A DNA stretch of 64,000 bases, taken from NCBI GenBank assembly GCA_943788775.1, contig CALSRO010000005.1, forward strand, positions 310,001 to 374,000. Direction: 5' to 3'. Source of the stretch: an uncultured Flavobacteriales bacterium (GTDB taxonomy: Bacteria; Bacteroidota; Bacteroidia; Flavobacteriales_G; Salibacteraceae). This document shows, piece after piece, positions 45,302-52,986 of the stretch. The notes below the pieces were generated by a model that saw nothing but the letters and a program-made list of their open reading frames with translations, was not told where the DNA came from and searched no databases. Position 1 is the stretch's first letter; each line of letters begins with the position of its first letter. Position numbers and translations under genes: made by a program.

Positions 45302-46228
45302 TTGAAGGTCTTAATTCTTGACACATTTCATGAATCTCTTCAACTCAAATTAGAAGAGAATGGGCATGAGTGCTTAAACATGTCGAATTCTCCCGATTCT
45401 GAAGTGTTACTGGCCATGCCATTTGCAGAAATTTTGGTATTGCGCAGTAGAATGTCGATTAGACAAGAACAGATTGACGCTTGCCCAAATCTGAAAATCA
45501 TTGGAAGGGTAGGTGCTGGATTAGAGCATATAGATGTGGACTATGCCAGAAGTAGAGGAGTCAAGGTCTTAAGTTCACCAGAAGGCAATCGACAAGCTGT
45601 GGCAGAGCATGCCATCGGCATGCTTTTGACACTATTCAACAATATCGCAAAATCGAATAATGAAGTCCGGGATGGACTTTGGATGCGCAAGGAAAACGAA
45701 GGGGTTGAGTTGGCTGGGAAAACGATTGGAATAATTGGATATGGAAATACAGGCTCTGCTTTTGCCCAAGTGCTCTCAGGTTTTGGAGTTAAGGTGTTGG
45801 CCTTTGATAAATACAAAACGAGTTTTGAGTTTGAATCGAGAATGGACCAGATTTTTAGTGAAGCAGATATTGTGAGCTTGCATTTGCCATTAAATGCTGA
45901 AACGAAGTATTTGGTGAATGATACCTGGATTCACAGTTTCCAAAAACCCTTTTATCTGATCAATACCTCGCGTGGACCAATTGTGAATACGGAGGATCTT
46001 ATACAAGCGATAAATCAGAAACACATTCTTGGCGCCTGCCTGGATGTTTTGGAATATGAGACAGAAAATTTAAAAATGCCCCCTATAAAGGAATTACCGA
46101 CAAGTGCGCTGGATTTAATGAAATGCGGACGTGTAATTCTAAGTCCACATATTGCTGGGTTGACCAAAGAAAGTTATGAGAAGTTGAGTAAAATTTTGGC
46201 AGAAAAAATCCTTGTTGCGTCTTCGTGA
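45302..46228 (+). CDS. D-isomer 2-hydroxyacid dehydrogenase (phosphoglycerate dehydrogenase-like)
   Basis: 308 residues from a TTG at 45302 (KVLILDTFHESL); there is no in-frame ATG near the expected start. The NAD-binding fold has GKTIGIIGYGNTGSAFAQVL, the catalytic arginine lies in INTSRGPIVNTEDLI, and the later histidine is in SPHIAGLTKES. It lacks the C-terminal ACT domain of long SerA enzymes. It could make 3-phosphohydroxypyruvate for serine or act on another 2-hydroxyacid. It is the last gene of the mgtE unit and is convergent with the next cargo gene. Confidence 0.88.
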   Translation: MKVLILDTFHESLQLKLEENGHECLNMSNSPDSEVLLAMPFAEILVLRSRMSIRQEQIDACPNLKIIGRVGAGLEHIDVDYARSRGVKVLSSPEGNRQAVAEHAIGMLLTLFNNIAKSNNEVRDGLWMRKENEGVELAGKTIGIIGYGNTGSAFAQVLSGFGVKVLAFDKYKTSFEFESRMDQIFSEADIVSLHLPLNAETKYLVNDTWIHSFQKPFYLINTSRGPIVNTEDLIQAINQKHILGACLDVLEYETENLKMPPIKELPTSALDLMKCGRVILSPHIAGLTKESYEKLSKILAEKILVASS

Positions 46229-46243
46229 GCGACCAACCTACCG

Positions 46244-47881
46244 CTAGTCTGAAGAGCTTTTTACCAAGCTTGAACTGGCTTCATTTACTGTTATACGATA
46301 GATGCCATCGGGTATACTGGAAAGATTGATGAGCGACATGTATTTACTTTGGTTCTTAATTTCCACCAAATCGGTTATGTCTTTACCCAGATTATTGAAC
46401 AAGCGAATGGATTGAATCACATCGCCCAAACTAACAGTGATCATTTCATTCGAGGGGTTTGGAAACACTTTTAATTCATCATTTGTCATTTCATTTCCGA
46501 ATTGAACGGATATCATATTTGATGAAGAAGTTTGACCATCGAAATCGGTTTGCATTAATCTATAGTGGTTCAACCCAAGCGTTGGTGAAAGATCAAATGC
46601 TTGATAACTAAGGGGTTCATTTGAATTGCCGGCTCCGTCTAAAATATGTATTGACTCCCATGATTCATCGCTCATGTATTTTTCAATTTCGAAATAATCA
46701 TTGTTACTTTCTGTTGCAGTTGTCCATGTGAGCTTGATCGATTTTCCCTCAACATTACCTCGAAAGTCTAATAGTTCGATTGGGAGCGCAGCACAAAGAC
46801 CTGAGGCACTGAATTCCGCAGAGACAGTATAAAAGCTCGATGGGGAATTCTGATTGTTGTATTCTGTTTGTATCCAAGCGGCTGATAAAAGTGTGTCTGT
46901 TGAGTGTATTTCATCTAGATCACCATCGAATCGGTTGCCGCTTTCACCCGAAGCGACTTCACCTCCAATCGAGGCATTTCCTGCGGCAGCTCCAAAAGTT
47001 CCGTTGGCAGTTTGAGTCCCTACAGAAGTGCCGTTTATGTACAGTGTTTTTTGATTTGTAGCATCATTGAATGATGCAGCGAAGTGATACCAGGTATTAT
47101 TTGCTATAAGTGTTGGCGAATCCAAGGATACATTGGACAATCCTCTAATATAATAGCGTACCCTTCCTGCTCCAGGATCGCCTAGACTTATGGCATGGCA
47201 ACCGCTACCATTGGATGCATCATCACAGAAAATTCGTTGACCAGCCTCTGTTCTGTCATCTGTTCTGAACCAGCCCGAGTAAGTGAAATCACCGCTTCGA
47301 GCGGGGTGATTTGTTAATTCGATCCAGTGATTTGGATCTGTGAAAGATTGTCCGTCAGCAATTTTTGCTGTAGATAAATCCGATGATCCGTTATTGGTTC
47401 CATTTTTGCTATTTCCGCTGGCATCAAGAAAATCGTTATGTAAATGCCACACTCCATCATATGCTGTATTCCAAGTACTGGTAGTTGATGGGTCAGTAGT
47501 TGCAGAAGCGTTTCCGTAATACATATGAATATTGGTGTTCGCAGTGGCTTGAAGCGTAGGGATTCTTACCCAAGCAACAAAATTTCCGCTGGTCGAAGTG
47601 TAGTTTTCAATTTGATGATCGAGCACTGTTGAGCAATCACCCAGCGTAAAAATGATGTCATATACATTGGAGTTTTCGACCTCACCACCATTACCCGTGG
47701 TTCGGAGATCATTATCTGTAAGGCTTATCAAAACGGGGAAGTTTGTGAAATCGGTTGAACCTGCTACCTGAGATGATTGAATGGATATTTGTTTTCCAAA
47801 GCCATATCCCGCTGGTTGTCCTTGTGCATGCATAAAAATACAGCTCGTGAATATTAGAAGGACAAGGTATTTAATTAACAT
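46244..47881 (-). CDS. Type IX-secreted protein with DUF2341 and LamG/concanavalin-like domains
   Basis: 545 residues from the ATG at 47881, which gives the signal peptide LIKYLVLLIFTSCIFMHAQG; the frame is open for 17 more codons. A DUF2341 domain (about 35-130, NFPVLISLTDNDLRT, NIHMYYGNASATTD) is followed by a LamG/concanavalin A-like lectin domain (about 140-350, YDGVWHLHNDFLDASGNS, GDLDEIH). Then come a fibronectin-like lead-in (ALPIELLDFRG, NDYFEIEKY) and a type IX sorting domain (VFPNPSNEMITV). It should be surface-attached and may bind polysaccharide. It is the only cargo gene in the window with an uninterrupted frame. Confidence 0.88.
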   Translation of the reverse strand: MLIKYLVLLIFTSCIFMHAQGQPAGYGFGKQISIQSSQVAGSTDFTNFPVLISLTDNDLRTTGNGGEVENSNVYDIIFTLGDCSTVLDHQIENYTSTSGNFVAWVRIPTLQATANTNIHMYYGNASATTDPSTTSTWNTAYDGVWHLHNDFLDASGNSKNGTNNGSSDLSTAKIADGQSFTDPNHWIELTNHPARSGDFTYSGWFRTDDRTEAGQRIFCDDASNGSGCHAISLGDPGAGRVRYYIRGLSNVSLDSPTLIANNTWYHFAASFNDATNQKTLYINGTSVGTQTANGTFGAAAGNASIGGEVASGESGNRFDGDLDEIHSTDTLLSAAWIQTEYNNQNSPSSFYTVSAEFSASGLCAALPIELLDFRGNVEGKSIKLTWTTATESNNDYFEIEKYMSDESWESIHILDGAGNSNEPLSYQAFDLSPTLGLNHYRLMQTDFDGQTSSSNMISVQFGNEMTNDELKVFPNPSNEMITVSLGDVIQSIRLFNNLGKDITDLVEIKNQSKYMSLINLSSIPDGIYRITVNEASSSLVKSSSD

Positions 47882-47987
47882 CAGTTTGATAAGTCTAATC
47901 TTAAGGCAAAGGTCTAAATAGTTTGTTTTCAAACTAGTCGAATTCCATAACTGAAGTCGAGTTATTGATGAATATGGTGATACTCGT

Positions 47988-48362
47988 CTATAGGTATGTC
48001 TGCAACCAGGCTATCGCCTTCTCACTTGAATCAAAGGTGCGGTAAGGAATGTCATGTCCTTTGAAACGCTTGGACTCCCGCGCTACTAATTGGTGTATTG
48101 CTTCCTTGACCACAAGGGCAGCGGCAGAGTAGTTGTCGCTGTCAGGTTGATTCGCAGTTGACCTAATGGCTTCGATCGTCATATCAGGTAGATTCCGGAT
48201 ATCCATTAAAAAGGGTATCGGATACTCAAGTTTAAGTGTTTGCCTGACATTGAAATTTTCTTTAGCATCTGCTGAGGTCATAACAACCCCATCTTTTACT
48301 GTTGAAACGAGAATTTCCTCTTCAAGGGAATAAATGGTGGACCTAGATTCAGCTAGTTGCAT
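47988..48362 (-). CDS. Small cytoplasmic protein, STAS/SpoIIAA-like
   Basis: 124 residues with no signal peptide or membrane segment. The alternating beta/alpha pattern (EEILVSTVKDGVVMTSADAKENF, PFLMDIRNLPDMTIEAIRS) and the C-terminal KAIAWLQTYL match uncharacterised Bacteroidetes proteins with a STAS or SpoIIAA-like fold. The function is unknown. It is the last member of a minus-strand run after the aspartate kinase and reductase genes, with a 64-base gap. Confidence 0.65.
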   Translation of the reverse strand: MQLAESRSTIYSLEEEILVSTVKDGVVMTSADAKENFNVRQTLKLEYPIPFLMDIRNLPDMTIEAIRSTANQPDSDNYSAAALVVKEAIHQLVARESKRFKGHDIPYRTFDSSEKAIAWLQTYL

Positions 48363-48426
48363 TGGACAATGTTAAACCATTGTGGGGAAAGACGGTCTAT
48401 TTTAGTCTGCTCTCCTAAGTTGATAT

Positions 48427-48963
48427 CTAGGTGAATTGATAGTGAAGTTGTGTCAATCCGGTGTCAAAACTCTTGCTAGAAATAAGACTTAAATCTCTTT
48501 CTGGTCTACCTTCCTTAAATAAGGGAGTTCCGGCCCCTAGCATGACAGGAATGATGGACAGTATTAATTCGTCAATTAGGTTGTTTCTTAGAAGTAATTG
48601 AACAATTTCAGAACCACCATCACAATAGATGTTTTTACCCCTTTTTGACTTAAGCGTATTGATCAAATCCGTCAGTTCTCCAGAATAATAATTGATATTA
48701 CCTTCTTTACCATTCTTCGATCTAGAAACAACGTAAAGCTCTTTGTCTAAATGAGGGTACTCATATCCTTGATTAATTACCCAATCGAATGTTTTTCGGC
48801 CCATAATGACTGCGTCAATCGATTCAACAAAATCAGAATAGCCATAGTCTTCGCCTTCCTTTTGAACTTTGGATAAAAAGCTTAGATCGTCATTTTCTGC
48901 AGAAATGTATCCATCTAAAGAACAGGAGATGTATAGTATTACTTTTCGATTGTCACTGGCCAT
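48427..48963 (-). CDS. Dihydrofolate reductase / RibD C-terminal-like reductase
   Basis: 178 residues. The N-terminus VILYISCSLDGYISAENDDL and the motif MGRKTFDWVI are typical of the DHFR/RibD-C superfamily group often called YyaP/YwjB. A nucleotide-binding GSEIVQLLL follows. It is an NADPH-dependent reductase fold without a known substrate; it is not the essential FolA, which would be shorter and carry a different active-site pattern. It lies 16 bases downstream of the aspartate kinase gene. Confidence 0.85.
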   Translation of the reverse strand: MASDNRKVILYISCSLDGYISAENDDLSFLSKVQKEGEDYGYSDFVESIDAVIMGRKTFDWVINQGYEYPHLDKELYVVSRSKNGKEGNINYYSGELTDLINTLKSKRGKNIYCDGGSEIVQLLLRNNLIDELILSIIPVMLGAGTPLFKEGRPERDLSLISSKSFDTGLTQLHYQFT

Positions 48964-48979
48964 TATGAGTGCGAGATTT

Positions 48980-50245
48980 TTAAGTCGTTTTTGATGATCG
49001 CATCAACATTCTTAATGTATGTCTGGTTTTCTGTTGAAGCAATATTTCTTTTCCAGTTGCAAGTTCATTGGCAATTTTTTCGTTGAAATGCCTGATGGTC
49101 AAAAGCTCTAGACCTTCGTTGTATCGAACCTCGTAATTGGACTGCAAGTCTAAAATCAAATCATCGAGTTTAGAACGGTCGGCATCCACACTAACGGAGA
49201 AGCTAATCGCAGAATTCTGCATCGTGTTGATTTTCATTCTGTGTTTTGCAAACCGTTGAAAAATATCGCTGATGTGCTCTTCGACAATAAAGCTGAAATC
49301 TTTGGCTGAAATGCTAATTAGTACCTGATTCTCTTTGAATATGTAGCTCGCAATTTTACTATCTTCTGAAGTGTTTGTGTTTATTAATGTGCCCTCATTT
49401 TCAGGGTGTAGAAAGCTCTTGACCAAAAGAGGAATTTCCTTGTTTTCAAGGGGTTTAATAGTCTTTGGATGAATAACACTGGCCCCGTAATAGCTTAGTT
49501 CCACCGCTTCTCTATAACTGATGTTTGGCAGTAACTCTGCGTTGTTGAAATACTTTGGATCCGCGTTTAAAACTCCATCAACGTCCTTCCAAATACACAC
49601 CGATTCAGCATTCAAGCAATAAGCAAAAATGGCAGCACTGAAATCAGAGCCTTCTCGGCCCAAGGTTGTCATACGGTTGTGATCACCACCACCGATAAAA
49701 CCTTGACTGATGACGATAGGTTTTTTTTTCCATTCCCAAGCACTTGTAATCCGCTGTTGAGTGAGCTCCCAATCAACATTGGCTGCTCGGTAGTTGTTGT
49801 CCGTATGAATCAGTTTTCGTGCATCTATCCAGTCATTTTTAATCCCAACAGAGTCTAAGTAAGCAGCGATGATTTTCGTAGATAGAATTTCTCCCAGAGA
49901 CACGATTTGATCATAAAGAAAATCGTAGTCTGCATCTGTGTCCGCCTCCAAAAATGCAAATGCATAAGCTTTTATTTTGGCAATGGCCGAATGTGCGTCT
50001 CCTTCCGTTTGTAGGAGTTCATTTAAGACGTCTTCATGATGGTTAAACACATCGTCTAGTGCTTTTTTCCAATCAGTTTTATCTACGAACGATTGAACGA
50101 CCTGCTCCAGTGCATTGGTGGTTTTACCCATCGCGCTCACCACGATAAACAATTCTGAATCGCTGTTCTGGCTGACAATTGAATGTAGATTTCGGATGCC
50201 TTGAGCATCTTTCACAGAGGAACCTCCAAATTTGAATACGTTCAT
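48980..50245 (-). CDS. Aspartate kinase
   Basis: 421 residues. It phosphorylates aspartate, the first step toward lysine, threonine and methionine. The N-terminal kinase motif is VFKFGGSSVKDAQGI; later motifs are GFIGGGDHNRMTTLGREGSDFSA and WKDVDGVLNADP. Two ACT domains follow (about 290-400) and probably carry feedback control by an end product. It lacks a fused homoserine dehydrogenase or decarboxylase. It leads a short minus-strand run. Confidence 0.93.
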   Translation of the reverse strand: MNVFKFGGSSVKDAQGIRNLHSIVSQNSDSELFIVVSAMGKTTNALEQVVQSFVDKTDWKKALDDVFNHHEDVLNELLQTEGDAHSAIAKIKAYAFAFLEADTDADYDFLYDQIVSLGEILSTKIIAAYLDSVGIKNDWIDARKLIHTDNNYRAANVDWELTQQRITSAWEWKKKPIVISQGFIGGGDHNRMTTLGREGSDFSAAIFAYCLNAESVCIWKDVDGVLNADPKYFNNAELLPNISYREAVELSYYGASVIHPKTIKPLENKEIPLLVKSFLHPENEGTLINTNTSEDSKIASYIFKENQVLISISAKDFSFIVEEHISDIFQRFAKHRMKINTMQNSAISFSVSVDADRSKLDDLILDLQSNYEVRYNEGLELLTIRHFNEKIANELATGKEILLQQKTRHTLRMLMRSSKTT

Positions 50246-50338
50246 TTAGCGAAGATGATACTTTAGTGCTTAAGCCGAGAACAATGTGATTCGAGCTTTT
50301 AGCAATCTATTGTCGAAATCTGTTTTTATTCAATATTC

Positions 50339-50788
50339 TTAGAAATAGAAGCGGCCATTGATCCACTCTTCATCCAGAAGAGCCCCGTATTTCTTGTAAA
50401 ACTCAATGGCGGGTTGGTTCCAGTCAAGCACTTGCCAACCCATTTGTTTAAGTCCTTCAATTTTGGTTTTATTCATCAATGCTTCAAACAACTTGGAGCC
50501 GACACCTTTTCTGCGGAAGGATTCAGTGACGATGAGATCTTCCAAATAGAGATACTTGCCACGCCAAGTAGAGTAGCAATAATAGTAAAGTGCAATTCCA
50601 ATGATTTTTCCATTATACTCAGCCACCATCAAATGATAATTTGGATTAGATCCAAAACCATCACGCAAAAGATCCGATTCTGAAATGACCACAGCATTTG
50701 GCTCATTTTCGAAATCAGCCAACTCTTTGATCAGTTTGTATGTAGCGCTTACATCTTCAGCAACACCGGCTCGAATTGTTATACCCAT
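50339..50788 (-). CDS. GNAT-family N-acetyltransferase
   Basis: 149 residues from the ATG at 50788, where the usual GITIRAGVAEDV start begins; the longer frame overlaps the upstream gene and adds 12 unlikely residues. The acetyl-CoA motif region is YLYLEDLIVTESFRRKGVGSKLF, and the C-terminal WQVLDWNQPAIEFYKKYGA is typical of the diamine/thialysine acetyltransferase-like group. The substrate is probably a small amine. It follows the VOC gene after one base. Confidence 0.88.
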   Translation of the reverse strand: MGITIRAGVAEDVSATYKLIKELADFENEPNAVVISESDLLRDGFGSNPNYHLMVAEYNGKIIGIALYYYCYSTWRGKYLYLEDLIVTESFRRKGVGSKLFEALMNKTKIEGLKQMGWQVLDWNQPAIEFYKKYGALLDEEWINGRFYF

Positions 50789-50789
50789 G

Positions 50790-51161
50790 TCAGATGTGCT
50801 GATCAATAAGTATGGGGTTGCCATCTGGATCGGCTATGACAAAACTGGCGGGACCGCTTGATTCGGTATCAGCGGGGTGTTCAATATCAACTCCCTTGTC
50901 TGTTAATTCTTGCTGAATCGATCTTACATCATCGTAGTTAACTAAAGTGGATGCATTCGAGTCCCAGCCTGGGTTAAATGTGAGAATATTGCCTTCGAAC
51001 ATGCCTTGAAACAATCCAATCAGTGTTGTTTCATTTTTCATGATGAGATAATTTTGCTCCATGCTTCCCGCAAATGGGATGAATCCAAGGTTTTCGTAAA
51101 AGGTTTTTGAAACTGCTAAGTCTTTAACGCTTAGGCTTATTGAAAATGCTCCTAGTTTCAT
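50790..51161 (-). CDS. VOC (glyoxalase/bleomycin-resistance fold) protein
   Basis: 123 residues with two beta-alpha-beta-beta-beta modules: the first starts AFSISLSVKDLAVSKTFYENLGF, the second ends FVIADPDGNPILIDQH. The metal-binding pattern is incomplete, so a true glyoxalase role is uncertain. It is followed immediately by the GNAT gene, so the two are cotranscribed. Confidence 0.85.
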   Translation of the reverse strand: MKLGAFSISLSVKDLAVSKTFYENLGFIPFAGSMEQNYLIMKNETTLIGLFQGMFEGNILTFNPGWDSNASTLVNYDDVRSIQQELTDKGVDIEHPADTESSGPASFVIADPDGNPILIDQHI

Positions 51162-51311
51162 GATTGATCAATTTAATAATTTGAATTATGATTGGAGTCA
51201 AATCTAAACTTTGTTTTAGATTAGGAAGAACCTTTAGTAACCTGATATGTTTGTAACCTATATCACAAACAAAACTTGTAACAATCCTAATTTTGATATA
51301 GAATTGAATCT

Positions 51312-52382
51312 ATGAAACACTATTCCATATTCACATTTCTTCTTGTATCTATTGTTCTCACCTCTTGCGGAGAATCAGCGGAGGCTGATAATGATGCCAT
51401 TGATAAGGAGGCCAAAGAGAGCGCTCGATATGATGGATTACTCGCTGAGCATTTATCGTCATTTGCTGTGCTGCCATCAGAAGCTAACAATCCTGAGAAC
51501 GTTAGTACACCAGCAAAGATTAAATTGGGTCATGCGCTCTATTTCGACACGCGCTTGTCTCTAACCGGAAATAATAGTTGTAATAGTTGCCACAATCTAA
51601 AGACATATGGAGTCGATAATTTACCCACAAGTCCTGGGGATGCGGGCGAAAATGGAGATAGAAACTCACCAACTACCTTAAATGCAGCGTTGCATATTAG
51701 CCAGTTTTGGGATGGCAGAATGAAGGATGTGGAGGAGCAAGCCGGTGGACCGGTTTTGAATCCTGTGGAGATGAATATGCCGAGCGAAGCAGAGGTGGAG
51801 AAGCGTTTGAGTCAAGTTGAGGTTTACAAGGAACTATTTGCGGAGGCTTATCCTAATGATGCAAATCCATTTACCTATACCAATATGCGCAAAGCGATTG
51901 GGGTATTTGAGCGCCAATTGCTCACTCCTTCAAGAGTGGATAAATACCTGAAGGGTGAAAAGAATGCCCTTACTGCGCAAGAGAAAAAGGGAATGTTGTC
52001 CTTCGCTCTAATTGGTTGTACTACGTGCCATAATGGACCATTACTTGGCGGTAACCAGATGCAACGATTTGGTGTACACAAACCCTATTGGGAGGCTACA
52101 GGATCTGAGCGCCATGATGGCGGTTTATTTGAACAGACTAAGGATTCGTTTGATCTAAATATGTTCAAGGTGCCTGCGCTTCGCAATATCGCTGAAACTT
52201 ATCCGTATTTCCATGATGGCAGCGTAAGCAGTTTGCGAGAAGCAGTTAAAATCATGGCCGATGTGCAACTTGATTACAAGATGAATAAGACTGAGGTTGA
52301 TAATGTGGTCGCCTTCCTTCAAGCCTTGACTGGTGAAGTACCGGTTGAATACCAGGAAGATCCACTTGCGGTTTCAGAGTAA
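51312..52382 (+). CDS. Di-heme cytochrome-c peroxidase family protein
   Basis: 356 residues with a lipoprotein signal (LVSIVLTSCGE). Two heme-binding CXXCH sites are seen: CNSCH in the N-terminal domain (about residue 94) and CTTCH in the C-terminal domain (about 237). Also present are LGHALYFDTRLSLTGNNS, FWDGRMKDVEEQAGGPVLNPVEM and the late RNIAETYPYFHDGSVSSL. It is periplasmic or outer-membrane-anchored and should reduce hydrogen peroxide with electrons from cytochrome c. A perfect terminator follows. Confidence 0.93.
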   Translation: MKHYSIFTFLLVSIVLTSCGESAEADNDAIDKEAKESARYDGLLAEHLSSFAVLPSEANNPENVSTPAKIKLGHALYFDTRLSLTGNNSCNSCHNLKTYGVDNLPTSPGDAGENGDRNSPTTLNAALHISQFWDGRMKDVEEQAGGPVLNPVEMNMPSEAEVEKRLSQVEVYKELFAEAYPNDANPFTYTNMRKAIGVFERQLLTPSRVDKYLKGEKNALTAQEKKGMLSFALIGCTTCHNGPLLGGNQMQRFGVHKPYWEATGSERHDGGLFEQTKDSFDLNMFKVPALRNIAETYPYFHDGSVSSLREAVKIMADVQLDYKMNKTEVDNVVAFLQALTGEVPVEYQEDPLAVSE

Positions 52383-52396
52383 TGCAAATCAAGAAA

Positions 52397-52432
52397 CGAA
52401 AAAAGGTCAGCTCATTGAGTTGACCTTTTTTT
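52397..52432. terminator. Bidirectional intrinsic terminator between convergent peroxidase and lipoprotein genes
   Basis: A-run, then a stem AAGGTCA-G-CTC (about 52403-52413) paired with GAG-T-TGACCTT (about 52417-52427), ATT loop and T-run. The symmetry allows use from both strands. Confidence 0.85.
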
Positions 52433-52438
52433 GTAGGA

Positions 52439-52984
52439 CTATTCTATGACCATTGGGAAAGTTACTTCCACGTCAGTTTCTCCTGGGACGCATGTTCCAT
52501 CCTTCACATCAGGTTGATGCTTCAATGAAATGGTTACAGAACCAATTGTCGCCTCTGAGGTTGTCCATTTTGACATTAGACCTACTTCAAAAGTTCCGTC
52601 AGAGTCTGTTCTATCGATAGTGAGGTTATCGCTTGACACGTCAAAACATATTAAATGTTCATCATCCTCTTCTTCGATTTCATGGGTCATATCCTCAGCT
52701 TCTTCACCTGATTCGTTCAAAAACTCAATGGATACATCATAAACTGAATTGGTATCTAAAAACAAGGAGTCAATTAAGGGATCCATTCCACCGGGCCCAT
52801 CAATATCGCTCCAAGTTGCCATGATATGTGAACCAATTGAATTGGTGAAATGCAGCTCAACTGTCGTAATCAATTCCTCCTCATTGTGATCGAGCGGGTC
52901 CTCAGGATCGCCTTTGTCGCGTTTGCAGCCCACCGAAAATATAATTGATGGAATAAGTAGGTATTTAATGAGTGTTGTTTTCAT
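52439..52984 (-). CDS. Acidic lipoprotein encoded with a TonB receptor
   Basis: 181 residues. The lipoprotein signal ends at FSVGCK. The mature protein has a beta-sandwich pattern and very acidic stretches (DPEDPLDHNEEEL, MTHEIEEEDDEHLICFD). I recall similar proteins annotated with a type 1 periplasmic-binding-fold name beside Bacteroidetes TonB receptors, but I cannot confirm that here. The clustered Asp/Glu/His residues would suit metal binding. It starts two bases after the receptor stop, so the two are cotranslated; probably an outer-membrane accessory of the receptor. Confidence 0.75.
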   Translation of the reverse strand: MKTTLIKYLLIPSIIFSVGCKRDKGDPEDPLDHNEEELITTVELHFTNSIGSHIMATWSDIDGPGGMDPLIDSLFLDTNSVYDVSIEFLNESGEEAEDMTHEIEEEDDEHLICFDVSSDNLTIDRTDSDGTFEVGLMSKWTTSEATIGSVTISLKHQPDVKDGTCVPGETDVEVTFPMVIE

Positions 52985-52986
52985 TT